This document shows positions 1 to 12,000 of a DNA stretch of 64,000 nucleotides, piece by piece. The position numbers and the translations under genes are program-made. The notes beneath the pieces were generated by a model. That model ran no database searches. It had not been told where the DNA came from and saw only the letters and a list, made by a program, of their open reading frames with translations. Source of the DNA: Pararge aegeria (taxonomy: Eukaryota > Arthropoda > Insecta > Lepidoptera > Nymphalidae). Every line of letters starts with the position of its first letter. The first letter of the stretch is position 1. The stretch spans positions 4,278,001 through 4,342,000 of the forward strand of contig NC_053200.1 of NCBI RefSeq assembly GCF_905163445.1, in the 5' to 3' direction.

Positions 1-55
1 TTTGATTAACATACACAAAAATAAAGAGACAAAGTACTAGACAATACACTGTAAA

Positions 56-2487
56 TTACACAACTTTCAGAGCACTATCATAAAACTCAGCAAGCAAATT
101 TTGCATATCCTTAAAGCCAGAAATTTCTTGGGCCTGTTGTAACGGAAGCCACTTTAAGTCCTGATGCTCATCTGATAGTGTGACTGCTTGATCTGGATTC
201 TTAAGTTTGGCCAGCCAATATACAACCACCTTTGGCTTTCCCTTGACCTCATAGTTTAAAGCCTTAGATATATCTTTGTAGATCTGGAAATGGGTAAAAG
301 AACATATTTATTATACCTCTAAACTTAATTACAGGTCTAAAAGTAGGGCTATACTTTTCACAACTCACCCTGTAGAAAAGGATGCGACTACTTTAAATGT
401 GTCTGATGGAAACTGCCCGACCGAGCAACTTATTTAAATTATTCGAACGATCGAGCGACTTATGGAAACTACGCGTTAACGAAGTTCCCTAGCGACACTG
501 TTAGATTTGCGAATAATGTTTAGTTTAGAGATTTGCGTAGAATTGATGATTGACACCCTTTTAATGAAGATTTAGTTAAAGCATTTATTTTCTACGCAAT
601 GAACAGGTGCATCTGAATTATTTGGAAAAAAATATATTAAATCAATACAGATAGCGCCATATAGCCTCAAAGTAAACGAAGCTTGTGTTACTAAGATGAC
701 TGATGAATATTTTTAAGAATAATATACATAAATACTCATAATATACAGATTAACACCCCGACACTGAAAAACATTCATATTCATCACAGAAACATCTTTC
801 CAGTTGTGGGAATCGAACTCACACTACTACTGTGCCGGTCAGCCATGGAAAGCAATGAATTGGGCAGAAAACTGTGCAATGATTGGGACCATCAATAGAT
901 GCATCTACACACATTGTTTATACCAAGCATACAAAATTGAATATGCATCAAAATGTAATGAAAAAATTTAATTAAACATTAATGTGTGAATATCTGACTT
1001 AAAGATTTTTATTGCCGAACTATTGATGTATTCAAAAAAGTTCACCTTCAAAATATAAAGTTAAATGGTTTATAAAAAAAAAATATCTTTAAGTTACAAA
1101 TCAAAATACAAATTTAAATCGAATTTTTTTTTTTTTTTTTTTATATACCTAACGTAAGACTTTTTACCTCCAAATCATTCTCAGATAGACCTGCCTCTTC
1201 TTGGGTTTCACGCAATGCTGTCACCCAGTCGGACTCTCCAGGATCTACATGACCTGAAAATATTAAAATATAGTTCTAATTCAATATTAAATTCGGTAGT
1301 AGAGATGTTAGTAAAATGTCATAATGTAAAATATTACATACAATAAATTTTAAACAAAACACCTTTTGTTTGGTTTCTTATTCCAGAGCTACAGGCAATA
1401 TTTTTGAATGAGAGAATCTAATATAATACAAAATTATATTATTATATTCAGTAATGATCTTCAGAGGTACCAAGTTCAATCCTCAGCATGCCACTCTAAC
1501 TTTTCTGAGTTAGTGGGATATAATTTTTAAGAAACAATCAAAGAAATCCATAACCTGTGACTGTTCCTACTGCAAAACCCGTTCAGGTAATTTGTCACCA
1601 GATTGGGAAACACCACGTGCATTTTAAGATATCAAATGTCTCTTGCTTTAACATGAACAAAAACATTGTAACACAACAGGAGGCCTTAGCCTTACTGTGG
1701 GATGGTCATGGGTTGAAAATAAAAATAAAATTCATTAAAAATATTAATTAAAAAATTGCCCAACCTGGCCTAATTGAAATTTGTACACTGAGTAAAACAT
1801 TAAACTTGGAAAAAACTGATTCATCTATAATGTAAGTTATTGGAACAGAATATGAAAATGTTATTAGGTTTTTTTTTTGTCGCTAAAACCGCCAACTCTC
1901 ACTTGATGTCTGTTTACCTAGTGGGGGGAAGTTACAATTATTTTTTTAATTGCACTACAAGTTAGCCCTTGATGGTAAGATGCAGTCTAAGATGGTAACA
2001 TGCTAACCTGTTAGGGGATAATACTACCTAATCGATTTCTAGCTAAACTTTCTTTAAATTTCTTTCTACACTAAACTGCTTAGTGGCACATCTTTGTTAG
2101 TAGTGATAGCTTGCCACGGGTGCAGCCTCTCACCATATAGGTACCAGTCTATTATCTAACCATAAGAAACTGAAGGACTTTGTTACCTAAGAGTTGTACA
2201 GCTTCTCAAGGTGTATTCTCTGTTTTTATAACATTTGTTCAGAGGAGTCAGTATGATATACAATGGTGTTTACTGTTTTTACCTGTTATACCTATGTTTA
2301 TTTCGGAACTTTAGTTTGTAAGTAATTTCTTCGTGCACACAGCGCGTTTTTAGTGTAGAAGCAAACATATCATACCTTTTGGTGGGGTCCAGTGATGTTG
2401 TCCATAAGAAGTTTGCAGCAATAGGAATTGAATAATTTGATTTGTTTGTCTGAATATTACTAAACCCGCTGCTCGTGTTGGAGACAT
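56..2487 (-). CDS. NUDT2: Bis(5'-nucleosyl)-tetraphosphatase (Ap4A hydrolase), NUDT2
   Basis: Three coding exons on the minus strand: 2487-2376, 1253-1168 and 283-56, joined by GT/AG introns in compatible phases (a Gly codon is split between exons 1 and 2). The product is 141 residues, close to the 147 of human NUDT2. The Nudix box is spelled out at residues 38-60: G-x5-E-x7-REtqEEaGl, i.e. the metal-binding REXXEEXG core. The N-terminal beta strand (AAGLVIFR) and the C-terminal segment LSDEHQDLKWLP are typical of asymmetric Ap4A hydrolases. Family knowledge: the enzyme splits Ap4A to ATP and AMP in cytosol and nucleus. The start is the first ATG of exon 1, directly followed by the conserved fold. 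The gene is divergent from mud, with 517 bp between the start codons. The stop codon is near the left window edge, so the 3' UTR is mostly outside. Identity is confident; only untranslated exons are unknown. Confidence 0.94.
666..842 (-). repeat. tRNA-derived SINE, family A (Metulj-like), minus orientation
   Basis: The reverse strand shows the tRNA-like B box (GTTCGATTCCCAC, here slightly degenerate), the GTTTCTGTGATGAA region and the ATTCATCAG..CTTAGTAACACAAGC tail shared with the other family A copies. It lies in the second NUDT2 intron, between exons 2 and 3. The tRNA-like head is degraded. Confidence 0.75.
1938..2155 (-). repeat. SINE family B fragment
   Basis: It starts with the diagnostic CACTACAAGTTAGCCCTTG end and the GATGCAGTCTAAGATGGTA box. 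These match the full copy at 35271-35580. The tRNA-like head is missing or decayed. It lies in the first NUDT2 intron. Confidence 0.65.
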
Positions 2488-3004
2488 TTCGAAATAAACA
2501 CCAAAATTAAGATTTTTTAGAAATTATGAGGGCATACAGTGTTAATTAAATTGTATTGTAGTAATTGCGGAAAAATGTGTTCAAATAGGCTGTTATTTAA
2601 CTAAATTAGATTACCTAGGTATTTATATTTCGTTGGTTTGGCAAGTAAATATAGATGTCCTTGATCCAGCAGTGAAATGATAAAATTGTGTTGCCATAAC
2701 TGTGTAAACTTTGCCCCAGAATTACATGTGTGTAGGGTGCACTCTTGTCTTTGGTTGGAAACATTTTTAACTTTATGTTTGCTGTGGTTAGAAGTAGAAC
2801 GTTGAAAAAAAAACAATTCAAATTGCAACGGCGAGCAACGACTGTTGATAAATTTATTTCATTTTTCAAATCATTTGTTTTCTAGACGATTATGTATTGA
2901 CTAGTTTCATTATTATTCTACAGCAATTACATATAATGTAAACAAATACAAACGGTGTAAGCACAAAATTAACATTCTCGATTTAAAAGTGATTTACAGT
3001 GAAA
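2488..3004. promoter_or_regulatory. Divergent NUDT2/mud intergenic promoter interval
   Basis: This interval separates the start codons of two head-to-head genes, so both promoters and 5' UTRs must lie here unless further untranslated exons exist. It is AT-rich. I see no clear TATA box, no TATCGATA element and no repeat in it. The assignment as a shared promoter is an inference from geometry alone. Confidence 0.5.
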
Positions 3005-6000
3005 ATGTTACAAAAATGGAAAATTATTCTTGTAAATTGGGTGTGTATGGTGTATTTAATTTAGTTATTATTAAATGCCTTTGATTAATTCGTTGAGTTA
3101 GGAATTAGAATTTTGACTTTGTAGCAATCTTGCTTGGTATTATTACAATTTTTGTTTATCCAATATGCGCCGTATAGTTAGACATCTGCAGGATCTCGCC
3201 AACCGCCAGGTGTGCGTGTTATTTGCAAATGGCCAAAATACAAACCTTTGTAACGGTTGTCCTTCAAACCATTCATGGATATGCACAATTTATTATCCAA
3301 CGAAACTGCTGTACAGTAATTATTATTATTATTATTTATTATTTAACTCTTTATTTGTACACCACAATGAAGTTAGGAAAATAAAAAAAAACAAAAGAAA
3401 TACAAAGACAGAAGTAGAATACAAAAGGCGGCCTTATCGCTAAGTAGCGATCTCTGCCAGGCAACCTTTGCCTGAAAAATTATTGTACAGAAACTATGCA
3501 CAAATTTTTGTACACGAGTAAATAAATTTTTGTACACTTGTGAATAAATTTTTATTTTGATGTGCATCGAATCGAAGTAGATTAAAGTTTTGCGGTTACA
3601 CCTTATTTCCACAAAGACCGTGTTTTTAGATTGACTGTTATTACTGACATTCTTCTTCCTTGTTTTCATCCTACTCTGTTTTTCTGGAAACTGGGACCAG
3701 ACTAAAACACAGTTTTTAAAAAAATTACAAAAGTTGACATCTTTATCCACACTAAACTTGGTCAAATATAGTTACTTACTGTGAATGCAGATTCCCGAAT
3801 CATACTAACCATTTTTTATTATTTCAGATAAATTGCTACTTTGAAAATGAAACAAAAATGAAATACCCGTTCACATCAGAATGTCTTGTTAATATTATTT
3901 CGCTTTTACGAGAAAACTATAATTTGGATGAGTCAATATCATCAATAGACGCTCATACAATACAGGAATTTATATTAAAGAAATATCCAGAATTCCGTTT
4001 TCAAAATGGGAACTTGGAGCCGGTTAATGAAGAGGATATTTACCTGGCTGCTTCCCTCCTTCTTTACTTTGTGTGTGTGAATTCCAAAGATCTGGACATT
4101 AAAAAGGCAATGTGTAATGAACTCAGCACTGCGGATCAGGAAATTATAATGAAGTTCAGTAAATGCCTGATGAATTGTTCTCATATATCCTCAACAGATG
4201 TTCTGACTGCCATTGCAGGTATATTTTAAATTTATAATATAATAACAATATTCTATGTGTTAATCCAGGACTTATCCATTCCTCTAATCCAAGAATGGTA
4301 AGACAGTTAAATTATAGAATAGTATCAAATATTCGTAAATGGATAAAAGAGAATGCAAATATTTATCAGAATTGGGCATTCTTCCATCTTAATTAAATCT
4401 TCACTATTTATGATACAGTATTTGATGGAAGTTGAATTTTTCATGTAAGTTGAACAACAGAGATCGGAAGAAAATTTGTAAATTTACAATTGGATATCTT
4501 TTTAAAAAACCAACATGTTTCAAATATTTCAATCAATTCCTAATACAATAAAAAAAAACATTGTGTCAAAAACGGTTTTTAAGTGGTATTGCCCTCACTG
4601 TGTAACAGCAGCACTGAAACCTATTGTATCAGTGTTGAATAAAAACTATAAATAATTAAGAAAGAACGCAGGGTGGTGGGACTTTTTTCAAAAATCCTTT
4701 AATATTAATAGTTTTTGAGTTTTTATAAAAAACTGATGCAATCTTTTTTGTTAATAACAATTTTTTATCTGCTATTTATATACTTTCAATACATTTTTCT
4801 AGATAGCATTCCAAATTATATGCTCTCTGATCGAACTTACTTTTAGGAGCTATATCAAGAATTACATTAACTGTCTCGTGGCGCAGTGGGCCCTGCTTCC
4901 AGAGTACAAGGTTGTGGGTTTGATTCCCACAACTGGAAAATGTTTGTGTAATGAACATGAATGTATTTCAGTGTTTGGGTGTTTATCTGTATATTATAAG
5001 TATTTATAAATGAATACACTTTTATTGTACACCAAAGAAAAAAAAGGTAGTTACAAAGATATAAATACATATCAAGAGAGTACAATTTGGTGGCCTTATC
5101 GCTACATAGCGATTTCTTCCAGGCAACCAATGGTGTAAAAGGAAAAAACATAGAAAAGAGGTAGGTGGTGCAATAAATAAGATTTAAAATTATACAAATA
5201 TATAAATAAAATATATATATATATATATAACTATAATATATATATATATATATAAATATTTTACATATAAATACAAATAAAATATATAACATATTTATGT
5301 GTATTATATTCATAAAAAAACAAATATTCATCAGCTATCTTAGTACCCATAACTCAAACTACGCTTACTTTGGGGTTAGATGACGATGTGTGTATTGTCG
5401 TAGTATATTTATTTAATTAATAAATAGCGTAGTTTGAGTTATGGGTACTAAGAAAGCTGATAAATAACTTTATGAATATAATACACATAAATACTTGTAA
5501 TATACAGATTAACACCCAAAACACTGTTCATCACACAACCATTTTCCAGTTGTGGGAATCGAACCCACTGCCTGGGACTCAAAAAGCAGCGTCGCTGCCC
5601 ACTGCGCCAATCGGCTATTTATTAATTATTTAATTAATTACTTAATTTATTATATATTTTTCAACATGTTGTATAGCATAGCAAATAAGTTGCAGACCTA
5701 AGGGCACAATAAGATTTTTATTGGATCATGAAACTACTAGTGACAATAATCTTGTTTACCAGGACATGAGAATAACATGTCGAACATGAAATTGAAACCA
5801 TATAATAACATTTTCCATAGCAATTCCATTAAATCTCAGAGCCAAAGGTTAGGTTACACTAGGTTACTAGCATTGCCGCGGATGTGTGCGAAAGCGTTCC
5901 CGTGGCACAGCCACCAGGCGACTGGTAGGAGTCCGACATAATCACCATGCTTATCCATGAGGATTTCCCCAGGTGATAAAAAATAAAGTTTATAGCATTA

Positions 6001-9000
6001 CTAGCATTGCGCCTACTTTGCCCAGAGCCAAAACACACTATACAAAATCATATAAGAATTACAGGAACATGAGACTTAACTGCCTTGTTAGTCTAGTGGT
6101 AAGCATGTTCAACCATGGATTATGGGTTCGGATCCCAGGTCATGCCAAAAATTATATAAAGTTGGTGTTTTGTATTCTTCTCTTAAAAGGTAGACTTATG
6201 TTACAATGATGTTGAAAACAAGAAAGATCACTCGTGCTATGGGATGAAACAGAACATAAAATAATGATAATGTTTGTTTGTTTACTTAAACGCGATGATC
6301 TCAGGAACTTCTGGCCCGATTTAAAGAGTTGGATAGCCCATTTATCGGAGAAGTCTATAGCATATATATCATCACGGTAATACCAATAGAAGCATAGCAC
6401 CAAATTTTCGAGCTTGTTTTCTTTTGAGAGCTGCCGTGCGTAGCGTGCGCTACGTAAACGGTTAAAGTTTAGAAAAAATCATGTGTGACCACTTGATCAT
6501 AACAACAACATTGTTCCTCTTTTAAAAGTTCTAAAGAAAAAGACCGCGACAGCATAATATGTTTAAGATAGACTTGACTGCTAGTAAATACGATACGAAT
6601 ATGATGGGGTATCCGCAGTGGTTAGAACTTTGGCTTCACTTTCGGGAAGGAGAGTTCGTATCCTAGCATGCATGACGTAGCTCTAACTCAAGTTATGTGC
6701 GCATTAAAATATTACTTGCGGTGAAGGAAAACGTCGTGTGGAAACCTGCATTCCTGATTCCTGCAGGCGTGTGGAGTCCACCAATCCGCACTGGGCCACC
6801 GTGGACTAGAGCCTAAACCCTTCTCATTGTGGAAAGAGACCCGTGCCCTTTGGTGGGCCGTAAGGGTTTGATATGATTTAAATAACGGCATTGTATTGTA
6901 GCGAAGCCAAAAAATTGCCAAGAAACGACATCGCGATGTGATTTTTTAAGAAGACATTCGCATGACACGATATCGTATCACGTAGAGATACGCCAAGAGT
7001 TGCTAATAAGTTTTTATTTTTTATTGGTCAACTTAAAGAGTCAAAACAATTAACGCTCTCACCTCATCTCAAACCACACAATGTTTATGTGACGAGGTAT
7101 AAATTAATAATATTAATTTAATATATATATATATTTTTTTATTTAAGTTGCAATCACAACCTTACCAGTAGTGAGTACACAACATAGCAAGTTTATGATT
7201 ACAACTTGTACTTGAATCGACTGCTGAATATATAATAAACTGCCATAACCATTCTAGGGTGCTACATCTGAAGGGCAAACTTTAATTATTAGACCACATC
7301 AAAAGTAGAACGTACATGTTGGTTTTTTTTTTAATTACTAAGAAAAAACATAATTCATTTATTTCAAGTAGGCCTACTGTAATTAGCACTTTGAAACGTA
7401 ATTATTGATGGACCAAAAAATAGCCCACCGGATGTTAAGTGAAAAAGAAAACCATCGCCTATCTGTTTATAGGTTTCTAAGCACCAAAGGGTATGCAAGG
7501 AACACAAACTGCAAAACGTTGCCCTGCGTCCATCAAGTGCCCTGCGTAGATGTGAAGCCTCGTGCCACCGGCACACCGGCACCCACACCCTTCAGACCGG
7601 AACGCAGCATTACAACAATGTTGCTTAGCGGCAGAAATAAGCATGGTGGTACTTCTCCGAACGAGCTCTCACAAAAAGCTCTACTGCATTATTGTGTTTT
7701 CTGTTGTTCTTAACTGAGTCTGCGTACATCACATGCATTTTGAATTTAATTTGTTTACTGTGTGAAAGCTTGGGTATGAATTGCTCTAACTTCACAGCTC
7801 AACATCAACTCGATTGTGAGATGGTGATAACAAAAAAAAAAACCTGGCTAAGTTTGTTGTGGGCTCTTAGACCAGTTAACGAATGCAGATATCACCGTCA
7901 CTGACATTAGTGTTAACATGTTAAATGTAAGAACGCTTCATAAGTGCCTGTGATAAGGTCTACATCAATGAAACATTTTTGAATTTTGAATTTTATTTCA
8001 GAAGCCTGCGGGCAGGATGCAGCGGCCGCCAATACAGTGCTGACTACAGTAGCGGAAACACCGCCCGCGCTCCGCTCACTTCACAATGAAGTGCGGCGTC
8101 TGCAGGCTGCGCTGGACGCGGAAAGGTTCGATAGGAACTATCTTCAGGAGGAGCTCGCTAGAATACACTTGAAAATGGAGAAACTTGGTACGTACCAAAA
8201 AAACACATGCGTACGCCCATCAGAAGTTACACAACATGTAACTAAATTACGAAATAATGTTGAAGGGTGCATAAAGTATATTTCATAAGAAATCACCCTG
8301 TTACAATTTATATCAAAAGAAGCATATATATTTTTCCATACAAAAGAATTCAAAACATTCTTTCAAGTGTTTACTTATGACAACCCTATTGAAGATAAAA
8401 GATCGACACGTTCATAGTACCTACGCTACATTACGTTTCATTCGGTAAAAACGATGACAACAGTTTACTCAAAAACTTTTACCGTTTCGGTTTCACAGTT
8501 AAGTCTCAGAGACAGTTAATAATGTACCTCTAAAGGCTCTGAAGTATTATTTCGGTTTTCATTTACACGTTGTATATATAAATCGTTGGCGTTTATCAAA
8601 TATTTTTTAACTTTAAAATAAATTTATCTTAGTTACACAATAGACAGCATCACATTCTACGAAAAACAGTGCAAATTCCCCCACATCCGTTTCCTATTTT
8701 TCAACAATGCACTCATATCTATTGCCTGTCGCGTGCACACGGTATTAGACGGAAAATGGAAAAATCCTTCGGATTTATGAGTCATACAAAAATTTTAGGG
8801 TAGGCAGAGCTTTTGTGCATGTATGAAGTGCATGCCACTGCGGCTAGCATATGCAGGTAACAAATCTTTATCCTGCAATTATATCCACTGACAAGGGATA
8901 AAATATACTCGTCCACGGCAAAAGGAGAAGTTATGTCCCGTTTAATATCAAGCAAATATTATTCGGATATTATTTCCACCCGTGTGCGCCCAAAATCGGT

Positions 9001-12000
9001 GAGTAGATAAAACTGTGGGAGACGATAAAGAAATTAAAGATGAGAAATGTCATGTCAATGCTAGCGAGTACTAAGTCCCAGTGAAATTTGCTTTCGTCGC
9101 CTTTTTCGGCATACTATGAAACCTCTTATAAATGATATTCGCTCATTGTTATAGTGAAAGATAAGGAGCAGTACAAACAGGACATAGTGAACCTAAAAGG
9201 GAAACTATCTAATTGTGTGCAAGATAACAATGTTCAAGATCCCGAAGTGGCCAATAACAACTTGGGGAGGCTGGTCAAACAGTTGGAGCAGGCGGAACAG
9301 CGTCTGGTTACGGCGCAAGAAAAGTTGGATGATATGCAATATGAGAGGGACATGTTTAAAAATAAGGTAAGTTTATCCAAACAACCGGTCAACTAAAGTG
9401 CTGCTGTTGTTTGTGGCAACCAGTAGAACCTGCTGGAAGGCTTCAGACGTGGCTTATAACTACTGTAGAGTGACTTGGCGACTAGAAACTGATAAGGTGT
9501 TAAATATTCTGCTATAATAGCCGATAACCGCCCGTTACCAACTCAGATTGCATCATCACCATGGGTGTACCCAGGGGGCAGGGAATGTATGAACCTTCTT
9601 AAAAAATGTATGGAGGCAAGATACAGACAAAAATAAAAAAAAAAATACAGTATTAGCTACAGTATATATTACTGAGCTACCTATAAGCTATATAGGTGTA
9701 TTACGCTTATAGAGGGCATAAAAGCCGTGGAATATCTGACCTAAAAAAATCTCTTTCTCAAAGGCGTGTGAAATCTACCAATTGGCAAGAGTGGTGGACT
9801 ACATGCCTAATCCTTCTCATTCTGAGAGGAGATGATAATAGGTTTTGACGATTGGTATACTTTTTTTAGCTAGACGAACTAAAACGTGAGCGTGACAAAT
9901 GGATAGCAATAAGCCAGGAGGAAACATCCAGAGCATTACTGCTAGCAGATGAGTTGGAGACGGAGCGAAAACACATTCATTCCTTGAGAGAACTTGTTAC
10001 TGAGTTGAGGCAACACAACCGGCTCAACGGCGTCAATACTAGTCAGTTGGAATGCGACGATCTTGATGCTAGTATCAGATCGCTGCACAATGCCTGTGAG
10101 TATATTTTATACATTTAAAAAGTTTTTTATTATAGAAATTGAAAACCTTGGTGGAGTATAGTTAAAGTCGGTCCATCATTTTCGGAGCCTTTTTGGTACA
10201 AACCAACCAACAATCTATCCTCTTTATAATAGTACATATAGATTTTTCATGTATGTAAAATACGCTATTTTATACTGTATTTTATTATTTATATAATCTG
10301 TAAATAACTTTTTAATTAAATAAAATAATTCATCATTTAATCTTGTATAATTTTAGCTGTTTGTAGTGAAGCTGCTTGTGCCTATGTTGTAGAAGTACAG
10401 CTGAGTGAAGAGCGTGCTAAAATTGTCGTTCTGGAACAACAGATTAAACAGTTACAGGTTTGTTGAAACTTAATTGTATTATTTTTTATATCATTTGTTG
10501 TTATTTTTGTATAGTTCATGAATTTTCTGACAGTTTTTATTAATTATTTTTAGGATCAACTGAATAGCTCTGAGGAAGAAAAACAAAACTTGTTTAAAAT
10601 AATCTCTGAAAAAGATACTGATATATTTAATTTAAAACACCGTATTAATGAGGAGATTGAAGAAAAGAATAATTTAAAATCTCGCTGTGATGATGAAGTC
10701 ACTAAATTAAACAATGATGTTAATGAGCTGGAGCAAAGGCTACAAGAAAACGGGGAAAATTCAAGGACAATCATTGATTCAAAGATGAAAGAAATGCAAA
10801 TTTTACAAGAAGAGAAACTATCTCTTCTGCAAAGCCTAACTGACCAAACTACAAAACTTGAAATTACAGAACGAAAATTGAAATCTGACATTGACGCCGA
10901 AAAATCATCAAAACTTAAACTTAAAGAAGAGTATGAGAATAAAGTAATGAAGTTGAATGAAAAAGTATTGAATAGAAATAATGAATTAGTTGAACTGCAA
11001 AACAAAATATGTGAAAAAGGCGAAGCAATAGAGAAATTACAGTATGATTTGAGACAGGAAAAGGAATTGCGGGGTGATCTTGTTAACAAATACAACAATG
11101 ATGTTAAGCATTGGAATTTACAAATTGAAGCATATGATACAGATTTGAGGCACAAAAACGATGAAATTTCTAATTTAAAAGACCATATACAAAAATGTAA
11201 TGTATACAATGAACAACTGGAGAAAGATATAGATAATCTTAGTTCTTGTCTTTCGAAATGCAAAGATGATAACCAAGTTTTAGAGGATTCTAAGGCAAAG
11301 ATCTTAATTGACTTACAAAATAGGGAATCTACAATTGTGAATATTCAAAAAGAAAAAGATCATCTTGTAAATGAGTATGCTGAGGAAAGAAAAAGTTTGC
11401 AGTATAATTTAGATGAAATAAGTGCTACATCGGAAGCTTTAAGAAATCAATTACAAAATGAGATTCAATATAAGATAAGCATACAAAATGAATTTGAACT
11501 CAGTAATAACAAATTAACAGAAACAATAAATAACTTGAATGGCCAGCTAACTTCATTAAAATTGAATTGCAATGAAGTCGAACAAAGTTTATTCAGTGAA
11601 AGGAAAGTAACTTTTAAATTACAGGAAAAATGTGAAGATTTGAATACACAAATTGAGAAATTGCATAGAGATAATTGTGAAAAAGATAACTTGATCAAGA
11701 TTTTCAAAGAAAATCTAGATAAGGAAAAAATGAAATATGATGAAGTGTGTCGGGAGAAAGATAAAGTTATTGACATATTAAATAACAAATTAGATTCAGC
11801 AGTTACAAACCTAAATGAAGAGATAACTACATTAAAAATAAATTGCCATGAAGTGGAACAAAGTTTATTCAGCGAAAGGAAAGTTGTTGACGAATTCAAG
11901 AAAACTTGCGAAGAATTGAATGCACAGATTGATATATTGAATATTAATAATTCTGAGAAAGAAAACAGGATTTCAGATTACGAAAAATCTCTAGAAGAGA

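Noticed and set aside
3847..3861. Short upstream ORF (ATG AAA CAA AAA TGA) overlapping ATG 3858, which looked like a reinitiation signal.
   Set aside because: The mud frame is open through this stretch to the splice acceptor, and an upstream coding exon fits, so these bases are probably coding in the main frame.
5212..5254. AT-dinucleotide tract considered as an origin or regulatory site.
   Set aside because: It is a simple microsatellite within the family H insertion; nothing else supports a function.
10556..11263. 235-codon frame on the minus strand.
   Set aside because: It is the antisense shadow of the Lys/Glu-rich mud exon; its Ser/Phe/Leu-rich composition is what reversing coiled-coil codons gives.
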